This document shows, piece by piece, positions 52,197 to 63,891 of a stretch of DNA of 64,000 bases (the stretch's first letter is position 1; every line of letters begins with the position of its first letter). The DNA is from Criblamydia sequanensis CRIB-18 (GTDB lineage: Bacteria > Chlamydiota > Chlamydiia > Chlamydiales > Criblamydiaceae). A program made the position numbers and the translations under genes. Below the pieces are notes generated by a model. The model ran no database searches and had not been told where the DNA came from. It was given only the letters and a program-made list of their open reading frames with translations. The stretch spans positions 186,001-250,000 of the forward strand of contig NZ_CCEJ010000004.1 of assembly GCF_000750955.1 (NCBI RefSeq), read 5' to 3'.

Positions 52197-55100
52197 TTAT
52201 GCAGAAGGCGCTATTAAGATATCGTCGAAGTCAAAAAGAAGCGGTTCATCGTGCTCTCGATCGATAAATTTCTTAACTTTCTTATGGTACTCAAATCCTG
52301 TTCCGCCCGGGATAATATGTCCCATGATGACGTTTTCTTTAAAGCCCATAAGGAAGTCTGTCTTACCTGCACAAGCAGCTTCTGTCAACACTCTTGTCGT
52401 ATCCTGGAAGGATGCAGCTGAGATAAAGGATTCTGTGCTAAGAGAAGCTTTTGTAATACCAAGAAGAACCGGTGCCGCTTGCGCAGCTTTTCCGCCTTCT
52501 CCTGCAACTTTTAAATTCTCTCTTTCAAAATCCTTCTTATCTACTTCTTCACCATAGAGAAGCGTTGTGTCGCCCGGGTCAGTGACGCGAACTTTCTTCA
52601 GCATCTGTCTAACGATAATCTCGATATGCTTATCGTTGATCTCAACCCCTTGGAGACGGTACACTTCTTGTACTTGGTTCACAAGATACTTTTGGAGTTC
52701 ACGCACACCGCAGATCTCTAGAATCTCATGCGGGATGACAACTCCATCCGTCAGCTGTTGGCCTTTAACTACGTGATCGCCTTTCTGAACAATCAAGTGC
52801 TTGGTGTGAGGGATTAAATGCTCCTCTTCCATGCCTGTGATCTCATCGCGTACCACAACGATTCGTTTATTTTTCTGAACTCCTCTAAAATCGACAACAC
52901 CGTCGATTTTAGCAATTTCAGCGGAATCTTTAGGTTTTCTTGCTTCGAAAAGCTCAGCCACCCTTGGAAGACCGCCAGTGATGTCCTTTGTTTTCATCAT
53001 ACCGCGAGGAAGTCTTGCAAGCAACTTACCGGCAGTTGAGTAGGAGCCCTCTTCAACAGAGATGATCGCGCCCGATGGGATCGGGTAGGTTCCTACAAGC
53101 TCTTTATACTCTTGGTCGCTATAAATAGCGATCTGAGGGTGAAGCTCTCCACGGTGCTGCTTTACAACTAATTCAACCTGGCCTGTATTTTTGTTGACAT
53201 CCTTTTCAGTTGATATCCCCTCTACAAGGTCTTCATACTTCACATATCCCGGCTTATCGCAGATAATCGGAATATTGTGCTGTTCAACCTGTGCAATTTT
53301 CTGGCCTTTCTTGACCGGAGATCCATCATGAAGCAAGATGTGCGTACCAAGTTCAACTGAGAAGGTTTGGAGCGGCTCCAAAGATTTTGTGCTAAGGAGT
53401 CTCTTATATTCCTCGATAGGCCTTCCCTCATCCCGGACGATGTTAAGCGCCCCTTTTTTGTTGAGGGCGATGAAGTGTCCTTCTTCGTTTTGGACAGTTC
53501 TTAAGTCCATGTAGATAAGGATGCCGTCTGCTTCAGATAAAAGCTCGGGAGATAACATGCTTGCAGACGCGATACCGCCCAAGTGGAACGTACGCATCGT
53601 TAACTGCGTTCCTGGTTCCCCGATGGACTGCGCGGCAATAATACCGACCGCTTCACCTTGGCTGACTTCTTTTCCGTTCGCCAAATTAGTCCCGTAGCAT
53701 TTCGCACAAACACCGCGTCTTGTCTCGCAAGTAAGAACCGATCTGATTTTTATCGTTTCAATACCTGAGTCGTCAATCGCTTCAGCTTGTTTTAAGTTGA
53801 GGACATCGCCGGCTTTAGCAATCAGTTTTGTGCTGTCGCCCGGTTGGTAAAGATCATCGCAAACCGTTCTTCCATAGATACGATCTTTAAGAGGAAGGAG
53901 CTCTTCCTGGCCTTGTTTAATAGCTGATACTTCAATGCCATTTAAAGTGCCGCAATCTCTTTCTGTAATAATCACATCATGGCCAACGTCAACAAGTCTT
54001 CTTGTCAAGTAACCTGAGTCCGCAGTTTTAAGCGCGGTATCCGCAAGACCTTTTCTAGCTCCGTGTGAGGAGATAGAGAACTCGATAACGGATAGGCCTT
54101 CCCGGAAGTTTGCTGTAATCGGCGAGTCGATGATCGCACCTGACGGTTTTGACATCAATCCTCGTAACGCACCTAACTGCTTTACCTGGGATTTATTACT
54201 ACGAGCTCCGGAATCCATCATTAACCAAAGAGGATTCTGTCTGCCTTCGATAATCTCGCTAAGTTGCTTGAAGAGATCCTCTGAAAGAAGCTCTGCCGCT
54301 TCACCCCAAATACTGATCGTCTTCGAGTGGCGCTCGCCATCTGTGATGATACCATCTTCATACTGCTTTTTAACTTGAGCCACTTTCTTATGGGCCTCTT
54401 CAATGATTCTTTTTTTCATCGCCGGGATTTTAACGTCTTTGATTCCCATGGAGGTCGCAGCTTTAGTAGCTTCAGAGAAGCCAAGCGCTTTCAAATTGTC
54501 GAGAAAACGAACAGTTTTTTCAAGACCCACTTTCTTATAGCAGTCAAGAATTAGCTCTCCCATTTTCTTTTTCGGCAAGCTGTAGTTCTGGAAGCCCAGT
54601 TCTTTTGGAACGATTTGGTTGAAGATAACACGGCCGGGTGTCGTTTCGATGATACCGGCATCTGTTCTAAGCTTAATTTTTTCGTGGATACGGATCCCGC
54701 GGCCATAGAAACTGGATGGGTGATCCATGTTTTTGACAACCCCTTCGTCTTTTCCTCTTAAAAATGCTTCATACCAGTTGAAGCTGCCGCTTGCTTGAAG
54801 GGCTGTTAAAACTTCATTGGCATCACGGAAAATTTTTGTCTTTAAGCCATAGTCTTCCGGAATATAAAGCGGGTCGCACATCAGGTAATAAAGACCGAGA
54901 GTCATATCCTGGGATGGAATCGCTACAGGCTTTCCTGAAGAAGGATAGAAAATGTTATCCGGAGCCATCATTAATAGCTTAGCTTCTAGCTGAGCTTCAA
55001 GGGAAAGCGGAACGTAAACCGCCATCTGGTCCCCGTCAAAGTCGGCGTTGAAAGCAGCGCAAACAAGCGGGTGTACACGTATGGCTTTACCTTCAATAAG

Positions 55101-56414
55101 AACAGGTTGGAAAGCTTGGATACCCAATCTATGCAACGTAGGCGCTCGGTTAAGAAGAACAGGGTGGCCTTTAATGATCTCATCAAGAACATCCCAAACT
55201 TCCGGTGCGTGGCGCTGAATCATTTTCTTAGCTGAACGTATGGTATACACATAGCCAAGCTCTTTTAATCGCTTCACTATAAATGGCTCAAAAAGTTCAA
55301 GAGCCATTAATTTTGGAAGACCGCACTGATTGAATTTAAGCTCAGGGCCAACCACAATAACCGAACGGCCTGAATAGTCTACACGTTTACCAAGCAAGTT
55401 CTGTCTAAAACGGCCTTGCTTACCTTTCAACATCTCAGAGAGCGACTTAAGAGGTCTATTGCCGGCGCCCATCACTGGATGGCCATGCCTTCCATTGTCA
55501 AAAAGAGCATCGACAGCTTCCTGAAGCATTCTCTTTTCGTTTCGGACAATAACTTCTGGCGTTTTGAGTTTAAGAATCGCTTTTAAACGATTGTTTCTAT
55601 TGATAACGCGTCTATATAAGTCGTTCAGATCAGAGGTTGCAAATCTTCCGCCATCCAAAGGCACTAAAGGACGAAGCTCGGGTGGAATAACGGGAACTGC
55701 AGACATCACCATCCAGTCAGGACGGTTTGGCGATGTGACAAAGCTTTCTACAATTTTTAGTCTTTTAGCAATCTTCATTCTTGCTTGCTGAGACTTAGTT
55801 TTGCGAAGCTTATCTTTAAGCTCTAAAAGCGTCGCTTGTAAATCTTCACTGCCAAGAAGATCCCGGATTGCTTCGCCGCCCATCTTGGCAACGAATGCAT
55901 CTTTGCCCCATTTCTCTTGAGCTTCACGGTATTCGATGTCTGTTAGCAATTGCTTTTTCTTAAGATCTGTCATACCGGGATCGATTACGATGTACTCTTC
56001 GTAATAAATAACCCTTTCAAGGTCAGCGGCACTCATTCCTAAAACGTTACCGATTCTTGATGGCATCGTCTTAAAAAACCAAATGTGAACCACCGGCACT
56101 GCAAGATCAATGTGCGCCATTCTCTCACGACGGACTTTGGATAAAGTCACTTCTACACCGCAGCGGTCGCAGACAATGCCTTTATGCTTGATCTTCTTAT
56201 ATTTTCCGCATGCGCATTCCCAGTCTCGGGTCGGACCAAATATTTTTTCACAAAAAAGCCCACCCTTTTCAGGCTTGAATGTACGATAATTGATTGTTTC
56301 TGGTTTTTTGATTTCGCCACGCGACCATTTATTTCGAATGACGTCATCAGATGCGATTTGGATGGTCAATTTGTCAAACTGATTTTGAGTTTGTTCCATC
56401 TCTTTTTCTGTCAT
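52197..56414 (-). CDS. rpoC: DNA-directed RNA polymerase subunit beta'
   Basis: The 1405-aa product binds the catalytic Mg2+ through [11 protein letters not shown] and includes zinc site 1 ([20 protein letters not shown]) near residues 60-80 and zinc site 2 with [33 protein letters not shown] is the trigger-loop region. E. coli beta' is 1407 aa. I chose the ATG at 56414 with GGGGAG four bases before it; a TTG four codons upstream is unlikely. It follows rpoB after an 86-base spacer containing hairpins. The length and all motifs are typical. Confidence 0.98.
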   Translation of the reverse strand: MTEKEMEQTQNQFDKLTIQIASDDVIRNKWSRGEIKKPETINYRTFKPEKGGLFCEKIFGPTRDWECACGKYKKIKHKGIVCDRCGVEVTLSKVRRERMAHIDLAVPVVHIWFFKTMPSRIGNVLGMSAADLERVIYYEEYIVIDPGMTDLKKKQLLTDIEYREAQEKWGKDAFVAKMGGEAIRDLLGSEDLQATLLELKDKLRKTKSQQARMKIAKRLKIVESFVTSPNRPDWMVMSAVPVIPPELRPLVPLDGGRFATSDLNDLYRRVINRNNRLKAILKLKTPEVIVRNEKRMLQEAVDALFDNGRHGHPVMGAGNRPLKSLSEMLKGKQGRFRQNLLGKRVDYSGRSVIVVGPELKFNQCGLPKLMALELFEPFIVKRLKELGYVYTIRSAKKMIQRHAPEVWDVLDEIIKGHPVLLNRAPTLHRLGIQAFQPVLIEGKAIRVHPLVCAAFNADFDGDQMAVYVPLSLEAQLEAKLLMMAPDNIFYPSSGKPVAIPSQDMTLGLYYLMCDPLYIPEDYGLKTKIFRDANEVLTALQASGSFNWYEAFLRGKDEGVVKNMDHPSSFYGRGIRIHEKIKLRTDAGIIETTPGRVIFNQIVPKELGFQNYSLPKKKMGELILDCYKKVGLEKTVRFLDNLKALGFSEATKAATSMGIKDVKIPAMKKRIIEEAHKKVAQVKKQYEDGIITDGERHSKTISIWGEAAELLSEDLFKQLSEIIEGRQNPLWLMMDSGARSNKSQVKQLGALRGLMSKPSGAIIDSPITANFREGLSVIEFSISSHGARKGLADTALKTADSGYLTRRLVDVGHDVIITERDCGTLNGIEVSAIKQGQEELLPLKDRIYGRTVCDDLYQPGDSTKLIAKAGDVLNLKQAEAIDDSGIETIKIRSVLTCETRRGVCAKCYGTNLANGKEVSQGEAVGIIAAQSIGEPGTQLTMRTFHLGGIASASMLSPELLSEADGILIYMDLRTVQNEEGHFIALNKKGALNIVRDEGRPIEEYKRLLSTKSLEPLQTFSVELGTHILLHDGSPVKKGQKIAQVEQHNIPIICDKPGYVKYEDLVEGISTEKDVNKNTGQVELVVKQHRGELHPQIAIYSDQEYKELVGTYPIPSGAIISVEEGSYSTAGKLLARLPRGMMKTKDITGGLPRVAELFEARKPKDSAEIAKIDGVVDFRGVQKNKRIVVVRDEITGMEEEHLIPHTKHLIVQKGDHVVKGQQLTDGVVIPHEILEICGVRELQKYLVNQVQEVYRLQGVEINDKHIEIIVRQMLKKVRVTDPGDTTLLYGEEVDKKDFERENLKVAGEGGKAAQAAPVLLGITKASLSTESFISAASFQDTTRVLTEAACAGKTDFLMGFKENVIMGHIIPGGTGFEYHKKVKKFIDREHDEPLLFDFDDILIAPSA

Positions 56415-56443
56415 ATAACTCCCCAATACCTAACTTGAATCCT

Positions 56444-56487
56444 GCCGTAAAAAACGGCGGGGGGGGTCGGGCGGTTTACCCCGCCCG
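56444..56487 (-). other. two small hairpins and a G8/C8 tract in the rpoB-rpoC spacer
   Basis: CGGGCGG (56468-56474) pairs with CCGCCCG (56481-56487) and GCCGT (56444-56448) with ACGGC (56454-56458). Between them lies a run of eight G (C on the transcribed strand). They may adjust rpoC translation or mRNA processing. Confidence 0.55.
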
Positions 56488-56500
56488 GATAAATATCTAT

Positions 56501-59500
56501 TTATCTGTCTAAATCCGAAACCATCTCGGCACGGATATCAAGACCTAAGCCTTGCATTTCCTTAATCAATACGTTGAAGGATTCCGGCGTGCCTGGATTG
56601 AGCAGGTTTTCACCTTTTACAATCGACTCGTAGATTCTCGTTCTACCGGCGACATCGTCGGATTTTACAGTCATCAACTCTTGAAGAAGGTGCGCAGCAC
56701 CATAAGCTTCAGCGGCCCAAACTTCCATCTCCCCGAAACGCTGACCACCCATCTGGGCTTTACCGCCAAGAGGCTGCTGCGTTACCAAGGAATAAGGCCC
56801 TACTGCCCTTGCGTGGATTTTGTCAGCAACCAAGTGTCCAAGCTTCATCATGTAGATGTATCCTACAACAATCTTGTTGTCGAATCGCTCGCCTGTGCAA
56901 CCATCATAGAGGTAGAACTTGCCATCATCCGGCAGCCCTTGCTCTTTCATCATCTTCCAGATTTCTTCCTCAGGGAAGCCATCAAATACAGGACTTTGAA
57001 CATAGATTCCAGCACGTTTGGCTGCAAATCCAAGGTGCGTTTCAAACACCTGCCCAAGGTTCATACGAGAAGGTACGCCAAGAGGATTCAAGATGATTTC
57101 AACAGTCTCGCCGGTAGCTAAGAATGGCATATCGGCTTCAGGAACAATTTTAGAGACTACCCCTTTGTTTCCGTGGCGGCCCGCCATCTTGTCGCCGACT
57201 TGAAGCTTACGTTTTGATGCAATGTAAACTTTAACTTGTCGAATCACGCCGGGATCAAGTTCAGTATCCCCTTTACGCATTTGTTCAAGTTCTGTCTTGT
57301 ATTGGGTTTCAACGGTTTGCATCTTAACGTCATACTCATGCAAAAGCGCCTTCAACGTACGGAACACTTCATTGTCCGGCATTAAGAGGTCTTCAACATT
57401 TGTCTCTTCAAGGGCTTCAATCATCTCTTGAGTGATAACTTCACCTTCATCGATGATGATCTCAGCTGTCTTTCTGTGAACTATGGTGCCAGGGCTTGCA
57501 TCGTTTAAAAGAAGAGCTGCAATTTTCTCTCTTCTTTCAACGCGAAGCTCGTGCTTTTGCTGCTTGTAATCTCGTTGTATATCTTTTAATTTGCTTGCTT
57601 CTTCCACAAGCTCATCGTCTGTCTTGGATAGTCTGTCTCTTCGACTGAATACTTTAACATCCATGACAACCCCTTCAGTTCCCGGAGGAACGACAAGGGA
57701 GGCATCTTTAACATCGGCCGCTTTTTCACCAAAAATCGCTCTTAAAAGACGCTCTTCAGGAGCAAGCTCTGTTTCAGATTTAGGTGTAATTTTACCAACA
57801 AGAATATCTCCTTGCTTAACTTCAGCGCCGATACGGATAATACCATCGTCGCCTAAGTTAATAAGAGCTTCTTCAGATACATTTGGAATATCTCGGGTAA
57901 TCTCTTCTTTTCCAAGTTTTGTGTCTCTTGCTGTAATCTCAAATTCTTCAATGTGGATCGAAGTAAAGTCATCTTCACGAAGAAGTTTTTCAGAGATAAT
58001 GATCGCATCTTCATAGTTGTAGCCAAACCAAGGCATGAAGGCGACAAGAACGTTTTTACCAAGAGCTACCTCACCGCGCTCAGTACCCGGACCATCGGCA
58101 ATAATATCGCCGGCTTTAATCTTATCGCCTACTTCACAAAGAGGCGTCTGATTAATGCAAGTCCCTGCGTTTGAACGCATGAATTTCTTTAAAAGGTAGG
58201 TCTTTTTCTCAAGAGGGTTGGCTTTTGGTCTGATCACGATGCGGTTACCATCAACAAAGTCGATAACACCATCTTCTTCAGCTAAAATAACAGCCCCTGA
58301 GTCTCTTGCAGCTCTAGCTTCAAGTCCCGTACCCACAATCGGCGCTTCCGGTTTTAGAAGCGGAACGCCTTGCCTTTGCATGTTCGAACCCATAAGCGCT
58401 CGGTTCGCATCGTCATGTTCAAGGAATGGAATTAGACCTGTTACAATAGAAACAAGCTGCTTTGGAGATACGTCCATGTGCGTGACGCGATTGGTTTCAG
58501 TCTCAAGAGACTCTCCCTTATATCTCGCCCAGCAAAGTTCCGTTGTAAATTGATTATACTCATCAAGCGGCGTTGTTGCTTGCGCAATCACACAGCGCTC
58601 TTCTTGGTCTGCCGTCATGTACTCGATTTCATCAGTAACCGAGCCGTCTCTTACGATACGGTAAGGCGTCTCGATAAATCCAAATTCGTTGATCTTAGCA
58701 AAAGCTGAAAGCGAGGTGATAAGACCGATGTTTGGACCTTCAGGTGTTTCGATAGGACAAATCCGGCCGTAATGACTGGTATGAACGTCACGAACTTCAA
58801 AACCCGCCCTATCCCTATTCAATCCGCCGGGCCCAAGTGAGGAAAGACGTCTTTTGTGCGTCAATTCGGCAACCGGGTTTGTCTGATCCATAAACTGAGA
58901 CAACTGGGATCTTCCGAAAAAGTCTTTCAATACGCCGGATAAGCCTTTTGCAGAGACAATTTTTCCAGGAGTTAAAGTGTCTGATGTAAAATCAAACAAG
59001 TTCATACGCTCGCGAATGATTTTCTCCATTCGGGCAAGGCCGATTCGGCACTGGTTTTGGATAAGTTCACCAACAGAGCGAACACGACGGTTGCCTAAGT
59101 GATCGATGTCATCAATTGAAGTGTCATCATTGCCTTGCTTAAGCTTAATTAAGTACTTTAAAGCCCCGATCACATCTTCCTTAATGAGTGTGACGACCTC
59201 TAAAGTATTTTCGTTAATTTCAAGACCGATTTTTGAGTTAAGCTTATAGCGGCCAACTTTTCCAAGATTATATCTTTTCGGGTCAAAGAAAAGACGCATC
59301 ATTGCCGATCTGGCATTGGAAAGAGTCGCCGGCTCGCCGGGTCTTAGTTTACGATAAAAATCTTTTAAAGCAGACTCATAGGAATCTGTCGGGTCTTTTA
59401 CAAGCATCTTGATGATAGGGCTATTCTCGTCCGCGTCTTCTGCAATTCGAACCATTTTAACGCCCGCATCATGCATTCGCTTGAGCATGGCGGTAGTTAG

Positions 59501-60271
59501 TTTTTCAGCCGCTTTTCCGTAGACAACCCCTGTCTCTTCATCAACTACATCTTCTCCAAGAATTTTACCGACAAGTTTGGCAAATTCTTTTTCATTGCCA
59601 AGTCGAGCTTTTCTAGTTGAGAAGAATTCTTCGATAATATCTGAATTGCTGGAATAGCCAAGAGCTCGTATAAACGTTGTAGCAAGAATTTTTCGGCGTC
59701 TTTTCTTTCTATCAATATAGATGTGGATAAGGTCATTCATATCAAACGCACCCTCTAGCCAACTGCCTCGGTAAGGAATGATACGGAATGAATAAATAAC
59801 GTTTCCTCGCGGGCTTCTCTCCTGCTCAAAACAAATGCCGGGGGATCTGTGAAGCTGAGAGACAACTACGCGTTCAGCACCGTTAATGACAAAAGTTCCT
59901 TTGTCTGTCATAACGGGAATGGTTCCCATATAAACTTCTTCTTCTTTAATCCCGGTCTCGTCTGTAAGTCTAAAACGGACTTTTAAAGTCACGTTATAAG
60001 TGATACCGCGTCGAATACACTCTTCGGGATTATACTTTGGAACGCCAAGACTATAGGAAATAAATTCCAAAATCGTCTTCTCGTCATAAGATTTAATAGG
60101 GAAGATTTCGTTAAAAATTTCCTGCAAACCTATATTTTCTCTCTCTTCAGGAAATTTATTGGCCTGAAGAAATTGATTATAAGATTTTACTTGGATTTCA
60201 ATAAGATTTGGCAGGTCGATGATGTCTTCTTTGTCACGAAAACTTAAACGTTTCGGTGCCTTTTGCAACAT
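56501..60271 (-). CDS. rpoB: DNA-directed RNA polymerase subunit beta
   Basis: The 1256-aa beta subunit forms the RNA polymerase core with beta'. The rifampicin pocket [20 protein letters not shown] and the following LSSLGPGG keep the sensitive residues Asp516, His526 and Ser531 (E. coli numbering), so no rifampicin-resistance change is seen. [24 protein letters not shown] and [15 protein letters not shown] are also intact. The length is close to Chlamydia's (about 1250). It is preceded by a 203-base leader with strong hairpins after rplL. Confidence 0.98.
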   Translation of the reverse strand: MLQKAPKRLSFRDKEDIIDLPNLIEIQVKSYNQFLQANKFPEERENIGLQEIFNEIFPIKSYDEKTILEFISYSLGVPKYNPEECIRRGITYNVTLKVRFRLTDETGIKEEEVYMGTIPVMTDKGTFVINGAERVVVSQLHRSPGICFEQERSPRGNVIYSFRIIPYRGSWLEGAFDMNDLIHIYIDRKKRRRKILATTFIRALGYSSNSDIIEEFFSTRKARLGNEKEFAKLVGKILGEDVVDEETGVVYGKAAEKLTTAMLKRMHDAGVKMVRIAEDADENSPIIKMLVKDPTDSYESALKDFYRKLRPGEPATLSNARSAMMRLFFDPKRYNLGKVGRYKLNSKIGLEINENTLEVVTLIKEDVIGALKYLIKLKQGNDDTSIDDIDHLGNRRVRSVGELIQNQCRIGLARMEKIIRERMNLFDFTSDTLTPGKIVSAKGLSGVLKDFFGRSQLSQFMDQTNPVAELTHKRRLSSLGPGGLNRDRAGFEVRDVHTSHYGRICPIETPEGPNIGLITSLSAFAKINEFGFIETPYRIVRDGSVTDEIEYMTADQEERCVIAQATTPLDEYNQFTTELCWARYKGESLETETNRVTHMDVSPKQLVSIVTGLIPFLEHDDANRALMGSNMQRQGVPLLKPEAPIVGTGLEARAARDSGAVILAEEDGVIDFVDGNRIVIRPKANPLEKKTYLLKKFMRSNAGTCINQTPLCEVGDKIKAGDIIADGPGTERGEVALGKNVLVAFMPWFGYNYEDAIIISEKLLREDDFTSIHIEEFEITARDTKLGKEEITRDIPNVSEEALINLGDDGIIRIGAEVKQGDILVGKITPKSETELAPEERLLRAIFGEKAADVKDASLVVPPGTEGVVMDVKVFSRRDRLSKTDDELVEEASKLKDIQRDYKQQKHELRVERREKIAALLLNDASPGTIVHRKTAEIIIDEGEVITQEMIEALEETNVEDLLMPDNEVFRTLKALLHEYDVKMQTVETQYKTELEQMRKGDTELDPGVIRQVKVYIASKRKLQVGDKMAGRHGNKGVVSKIVPEADMPFLATGETVEIILNPLGVPSRMNLGQVFETHLGFAAKRAGIYVQSPVFDGFPEEEIWKMMKEQGLPDDGKFYLYDGCTGERFDNKIVVGYIYMMKLGHLVADKIHARAVGPYSLVTQQPLGGKAQMGGQRFGEMEVWAAEAYGAAHLLQELMTVKSDDVAGRTRIYESIVKGENLLNPGTPESFNVLIKEMQGLGLDIRAEMVSDLDR

Positions 60272-60356
60272 AAATGAAAGACTCCCTGGGTATGGCTTGA
60301 AAAATGACTTGACTCTCTAACAACTAGAGTTATTGGGTAGGTTCCCGTCAAATCGT

Positions 60357-60456
60357 AAGAGCGTATGGTTTTGCCATCCGCTCTTGCGGTTAAACGAAAA
60401 AGCTACAAATACAAAAGCACGAGCAAGAAAACTTAAGTTTTCTCGCTCGTAGCTTT
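60357..60456 (-). promoter_or_regulatory. rplL-rpoB intergenic attenuator-like double hairpin
   Basis: On the minus strand the first stem runs from 60450 to 60419: 16 bases (ACGAGCGAGAAAACTT and AAGTTTTCTTGCTCGT) pair with one G-U, extended outside by GC-rich AAAGC/GCTTT with a single bulge. A second stem (AAGAGCG.ATGG with CCAT.CGCTCTT, 60357-60385) follows. In E. coli this interval holds an attenuator and an RNase III site that set the ratio of L12 to beta. Confidence 0.75.
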
Positions 60457-60474
60457 ACTTTAAAAACGTTATGA

Positions 60475-60861
60475 CTAAACGCCTTTAAGTGTAACTTTAC
60501 CACCAACAGCATCGATTTTCTTTTTGATATCTTCTGCTTCGGCTTTAGGTGCAGTTTTGAGTTTTTTAGGAGCTGCTTCAACTAAGTCTTTCGCTTCTTT
60601 AAGACCGAGGCCTGTAATTTCACGTACGACTTTGATGACGCCGATTTTCTTGTCAGCTGGAACAGCTTCTAATGTTACGTCGAAATCAGTTGCTTCTTCA
60701 GCTTGAGCTTCACCACCAGCTTGAGCGGGAGCTGCGATAACAGCGGCAGCAGCGGCTGCTTTTACACCCCACTTGTCTTCAAGGGCTTTCTTGAGCTCAG
60801 CCATTTCAAGAACCGTAAGCGAGCTGAGCTTTTCGACTAGTTCTTCAGTTTTGGTACTCAC
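60475..60861 (-). CDS. rplL: 50S ribosomal protein L7/L12
   Basis: The 128-aa stalk protein has an N-terminal dimerisation helix ([21 protein letters not shown]), an Ala-rich hinge ([13 protein letters not shown]) and the C-terminal factor-binding domain ([18 protein letters not shown]). It recruits EF-Tu and EF-G to the ribosome. It starts at GTG with GAGG eight bases upstream and is followed by the attenuator-like hairpins before rpoB. Confidence 0.97.
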   Translation of the reverse strand: MSTKTEELVEKLSSLTVLEMAELKKALEDKWGVKAAAAAAVIAAPAQAGGEAQAEEATDFDVTLEAVPADKKIGVIKVVREITGLGLKEAKDLVEAAPKKLKTAPKAEAEDIKKKIDAVGGKVTLKGV

Positions 60862-60951
60862 AGTAAATTCCTCTCTGATATAAGGAGCCGATTAGCACTG
60901 CATCATATTTTGCAGAGGCTAGCGACTTTTCGTTAATAAATTGTTATAAAG

Positions 60952-61476
60952 TTATTGGCTTTCTTCTTCTTTCTTCGCTTTGTTTTCCAAGCAATGTAGG
61001 ATGCTTGTAAGTATGGCATCGACTGTGCCAAGCGTATGGCTAAGCGGCGCTTCAAATACGCTGAGTAGCTGTGCTCGCATTTCGTCTTTGCCCGGAAGAG
61101 TAGAAAGCATTTCTACATCTTTAGCTCTATACAGCTCGCCATCTAGACGTCCGCCGAGAACTTTCAGCGAGTTGTCATTTTCTTTGCTGTATTTAAAGAC
61201 TGCTTTTGCGGTTTCAATTGGATCTACGCCGGCAAACACGATACCGATATGGCCTTCCAAATCCTGTTTCTTAAGATCGATACCTGCCTGTTCGGCAGCT
61301 TTTAAGAAAACAGTTTTTCGAATCATTTGAACATCTCCGCCAAGATTGGCTATAACACCGCGGAAATTGTTCATGGAATTCGAGGTTACTTTTGTATATT
61401 GTGCAATAACAAAAGATCCATATTGCTCGATTTGCTCTTTGATCTCATCTAACAGGAGCTGCTTTTCTTTTTTCAT
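60952..61476 (-). CDS. rplJ: 50S ribosomal protein L10
   Basis: The 174-aa protein anchors L12 dimers to 23S rRNA. KEKQLLLDEIKEQIEQYGSF and YTKVTSNSMNNFRGVIANLG form the RNA-binding domain, and the C-terminal helix (HTLGTVDAILTSILHCLENK) binds L12. The order rplJ-rplL is universal. In many bacteria L10/L12 binds its own mRNA leader to repress it; the 15-base gap to rplA leaves little room for a separate leader here. Confidence 0.96.
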   Translation of the reverse strand: MKKEKQLLLDEIKEQIEQYGSFVIAQYTKVTSNSMNNFRGVIANLGGDVQMIRKTVFLKAAEQAGIDLKKQDLEGHIGIVFAGVDPIETAKAVFKYSKENDNSLKVLGGRLDGELYRAKDVEMLSTLPGKDEMRAQLLSVFEAPLSHTLGTVDAILTSILHCLENKAKKEEESQ

Positions 61477-61491
61477 TTCTAGAAACTCCTT

Positions 61492-62190
61492 TTATGTTAA
61501 ATCAATCTGGCGCAAGTCAACTTTGACACCAGGACCCATGGTTGATGATAGGGAAAGCCTCTTCATAAATTGGCCCTTTGCACCTGAAGGCTTTGCTTTT
61601 AGCACAGCGTTCAAGTAAGCCATAATGTTTTCAATAAGGCCATCATCATCAAAAGAGACTCTACCAACGCCGTTATTTAAAACTCCATGACGGTCAACTT
61701 TAAATTCAATTTTACCGCCTTTAAGTTCTTGCACAGCCTTGGCAACATCTGTTGTCACGGTACCTGCTTTGGGCGTTGGCATCAAACCTCTCGGTCCAAG
61801 CACTTTACCCAATTTACCTACCTGACGCATCATGTCAGGTGTTGCGATGACAGCATCAAAATCTGTCCAACCGCCGTTAACTTTTTCGAAAAGTTCTTCA
61901 TTGCCCGCGTAATCGGCTCCAGCTTTAAGCGCTTCTTCGACTTTATCTCCTTGTGCAAAAACAAGGATTTTAAGCGATTTTCCCGTGCCATTCGGTAAAG
62001 TCACGGTTCCACGCACTAGCTGGTCAGATTTACGAGGGTCAACGCCAATTTGCAATGAAACGTCAACTGACTGATTAAATTTAGTCGGAGGACATTTCTT
62101 CAAAATAGCGATAGCTTCTTTGAGGGTATAGGCTTTGCTGCCATCTACCATCTCTGCTATCTCCCGAATTCGTTTGCTTGGTCGACCCAT
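61492..62190 (-). CDS. rplA: 50S ribosomal protein L1
   Basis: The 232-aa protein forms the L1 stalk near the E site. [21 protein letters not shown] (split motif), [37 protein letters not shown] and [20 protein letters not shown] are L1 signatures. Length is typical. L1 often represses its own operon by binding a site near the rplK start. It is flanked by rplK (16-base gap) and rplJ. Confidence 0.98.
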   Translation of the reverse strand: MGRPSKRIREIAEMVDGSKAYTLKEAIAILKKCPPTKFNQSVDVSLQIGVDPRKSDQLVRGTVTLPNGTGKSLKILVFAQGDKVEEALKAGADYAGNEELFEKVNGGWTDFDAVIATPDMMRQVGKLGKVLGPRGLMPTPKAGTVTTDVAKAVQELKGGKIEFKVDRHGVLNNGVGRVSFDDDGLIENIMAYLNAVLKAKPSGAKGQFMKRLSLSSTMGPGVKVDLRQIDLT

Positions 62191-62206
62191 TAGTCTCCTT
62201 TATTGC

Positions 62207-62638
62207 TTAACGTGCTGCGTCCACGCCCATAGAACGGGCGGTGCCAAGCACCATCTCTACTGCAGCGTCTAAATCATTACGCGCATTCATATCATCAACT
62301 TTCTCTTGTGCGATTTTGAGGGCATCTTCTCTAGTAAGCTTGCCTACCTTATCGCGGTTCGGCACAGCCGATCCTTTGGTCAACTTGAGATACTTTTTAA
62401 TCATTTCCGCCACCGGAGGCTTTTTACAAATAAATGTAAAAGATTTGTCCGAGTAAACAGAAATCACAACAGGAAGGATGTCCCCTGCCATTGCTTGAGT
62501 TTTGGCGTTAAACTCTTTGCAAAACGCCATAATATTTACACCGGCTGAACCAAGCGCAGGGCCTATTGGCGGCGCTGGGTTTGCTTTTCCGGCAGGAATC
62601 TGTAATTTAATTGTTTTATCAAGTTTTTTCTTTGCCAT
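62207..62638 (-). CDS. rplK: 50S ribosomal protein L11
   Basis: The 143-aa protein carries the family N-terminus ([20 protein letters not shown]) and GLMP-free L11 hallmarks [18 protein letters not shown], and [10 protein letters not shown] at the end. It forms the GTPase-associated centre with 23S rRNA and is the target site of thiostrepton. It opens the rplKAJL block after a 129-base gap from nusG, in which a small ATGCTT/AAGCAT hairpin lies. Confidence 0.98.
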   Translation of the reverse strand: MAKKKLDKTIKLQIPAGKANPAPPIGPALGSAGVNIMAFCKEFNAKTQAMAGDILPVVISVYSDKSFTFICKKPPVAEMIKKYLKLTKGSAVPNRDKVGKLTREDALKIAQEKVDDMNARNDLDAAVEMVLGTARSMGVDAAR

Positions 62639-62767
62639 GGATTTCCCTAATTCTTTTGTATTGTGGAATGCTTGCTTTTAAGCATCTTCGGATTTGAATT
62701 AGAGGCAGATTCAATATCCTTTAGCATCCTTGCTTAACATCCGCGGAAACATCTACACTATCCGCTA

Positions 62768-63319
62768 TTAATCAGATTTTTCAGCGTTGTCCTGAACTTC
62801 CTCAACTTGATTAAATTCAAGATCATCAACCTGTGTTTCCCTACCAAAAATAGAAACATTTACACTTAAACGGCCTTTATCATGAAATACTTCGGTGATA
62901 GTGCCTGTAAAGTTAACAAAAACTCCATCCACAATTTTAACAGTGTCGCCCACTTTAAATTTGTGCTTTTGTGTAACAGATTTTTGCTTCTGCTCTAAAT
63001 CTCTTAAAATTTCATCGACTTCCCTATCAGAAAGGGCTGTCGGTTTATCTCCGCCTAAAAAATCAATAACTCCGGCAGTTGTCTTTACATATTGCCAAGA
63101 ATCATCCGTCATCAACATCTTAATGAGGATATAACCGGGCCATATTCTTTTTTCGACAATTCGCTGTTGCCCTTGTTTGACTTCAGACACATTCTCAGTG
63201 GGAACAAGAACTCGTTCAATAAAATCGTTCATTCCCTTATGTTCAATTTGCTCAAGCAGCGCTTTTTGAACTTTATTTTCATGTGTCGACAAAACTTGGA
63301 CGACATACCACTTATGCAT
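62768..63319 (-). CDS. nusG: transcription antitermination/elongation factor NusG
   Basis: The 183-aa protein has the NGN domain (WYVVQVLSTHENKVQKALLE, ERVLVPTENV, RIWPGYILIKML) and the C-terminal KOW domain (FKVGDTVKIVDGVFVNFTGT). It binds RNA polymerase and couples it to Rho or the ribosome. Its gene lies 42 bases after secE, the usual order. The C-terminus has a short acidic tail. Confidence 0.97.
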   Translation of the reverse strand: MHKWYVVQVLSTHENKVQKALLEQIEHKGMNDFIERVLVPTENVSEVKQGQQRIVEKRIWPGYILIKMLMTDDSWQYVKTTAGVIDFLGGDKPTALSDREVDEILRDLEQKQKSVTQKHKFKVGDTVKIVDGVFVNFTGTITEVFHDKGRLSVNVSIFGRETQVDDLEFNQVEEVQDNAEKSD

Positions 63320-63361
63320 GCGTTCTCTCCATTAGGTTACGCCATAAAGCACTTTGACCGG

Positions 63362-63646
63362 CTATCCAAAAATCCAACGTAATATCATATCAAGAGTGCC
63401 TAAGCATCCTCTGATGAAAAGATCGATTAAGTATACTCCAAGTCCGCAAACAAACGTGGCTCCAACAACCAACTGTGTGTAGGTTTTAAGCTCTTCTTTG
63501 CTAGTCCAGGTAATTTTGCTGAACTCTGACTTAATCTCAGAAAGATAGGATTCAGCTTTCTTACCGACATTTTTTACACTATCGCTAGATACTTCTGGTC
63601 GTTGTTGTAATTTTTTATCGTCCATTGCTTTCACATTCACCGCCAT
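63362..63646 (-). CDS. secE: preprotein translocase subunit SecE
   Basis: The 94-aa product has a charged N-terminus followed by SYLSEIKSEFSKITWTSKEE (the conserved K..W.S.EE element) and one membrane helix (QLVVGATFVCGLGVYLIDLF). It clamps SecY in the inner membrane. A near-consensus -10 box lies upstream, so this gene may start its own transcript with nusG. It is preceded by the tRNA-Trp gene, as in Chlamydia. Confidence 0.95.
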   Translation of the reverse strand: MAVNVKAMDDKKLQQRPEVSSDSVKNVGKKAESYLSEIKSEFSKITWTSKEELKTYTQLVVGATFVCGLGVYLIDLFIRGCLGTLDMILRWIFG

Positions 63647-63670
63647 CGTTCACCTCTTGGATCATGCTTA

Positions 63671-63676
63671 ATTATA
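63671..63676 (-). promoter_or_regulatory. candidate -10 box upstream of secE
   Basis: TATAAT on the minus strand, 25 bases before the secE ATG. No good -35 box lies 16-18 bases upstream, so the call is weak. Confidence 0.3.
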
Positions 63677-63774
63677 GTGTTTCAATTTAGTTGCTTCCCT
63701 AAGTGAATCCATTCTCTTGCGGTCCTTTGATTAACGTCAGTTGGACTTATGCTTCATCTAAAGCTAGATCTTAA

Positions 63775-63847
63775 CGAGTGCGGAGGGGCTCGAACCCCCG
63801 ACCGGCGGCTTTGGAGGCCGCTGCTCTACCAACTGAGCTACACACCC
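63775..63847 (-). tRNA. tRNA-Trp (CCA)
   Basis: The 73-base cloverleaf has acceptor GGGTGTG paired with CGCACTC (two G-U pairs), D arm GCTC...GAGC, anticodon stem GCGGC/GCCGC with loop CTCCAAA (anticodon CCA), T arm with TTCGAGC, and discriminator G. The CCA tail is not encoded. It lies between tuf and secE. Confidence 0.96.
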
Positions 63848-63891
63848 ATTGGGTAGCGGACTTTAAGCCCCTACCCAAAAACACTTACGTG

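Noticed and set aside
58847-58922. Possible rifampicin-resistance change in rpoB
   Set aside because: The Asp, His and Ser at the main resistance positions are the sensitive type.
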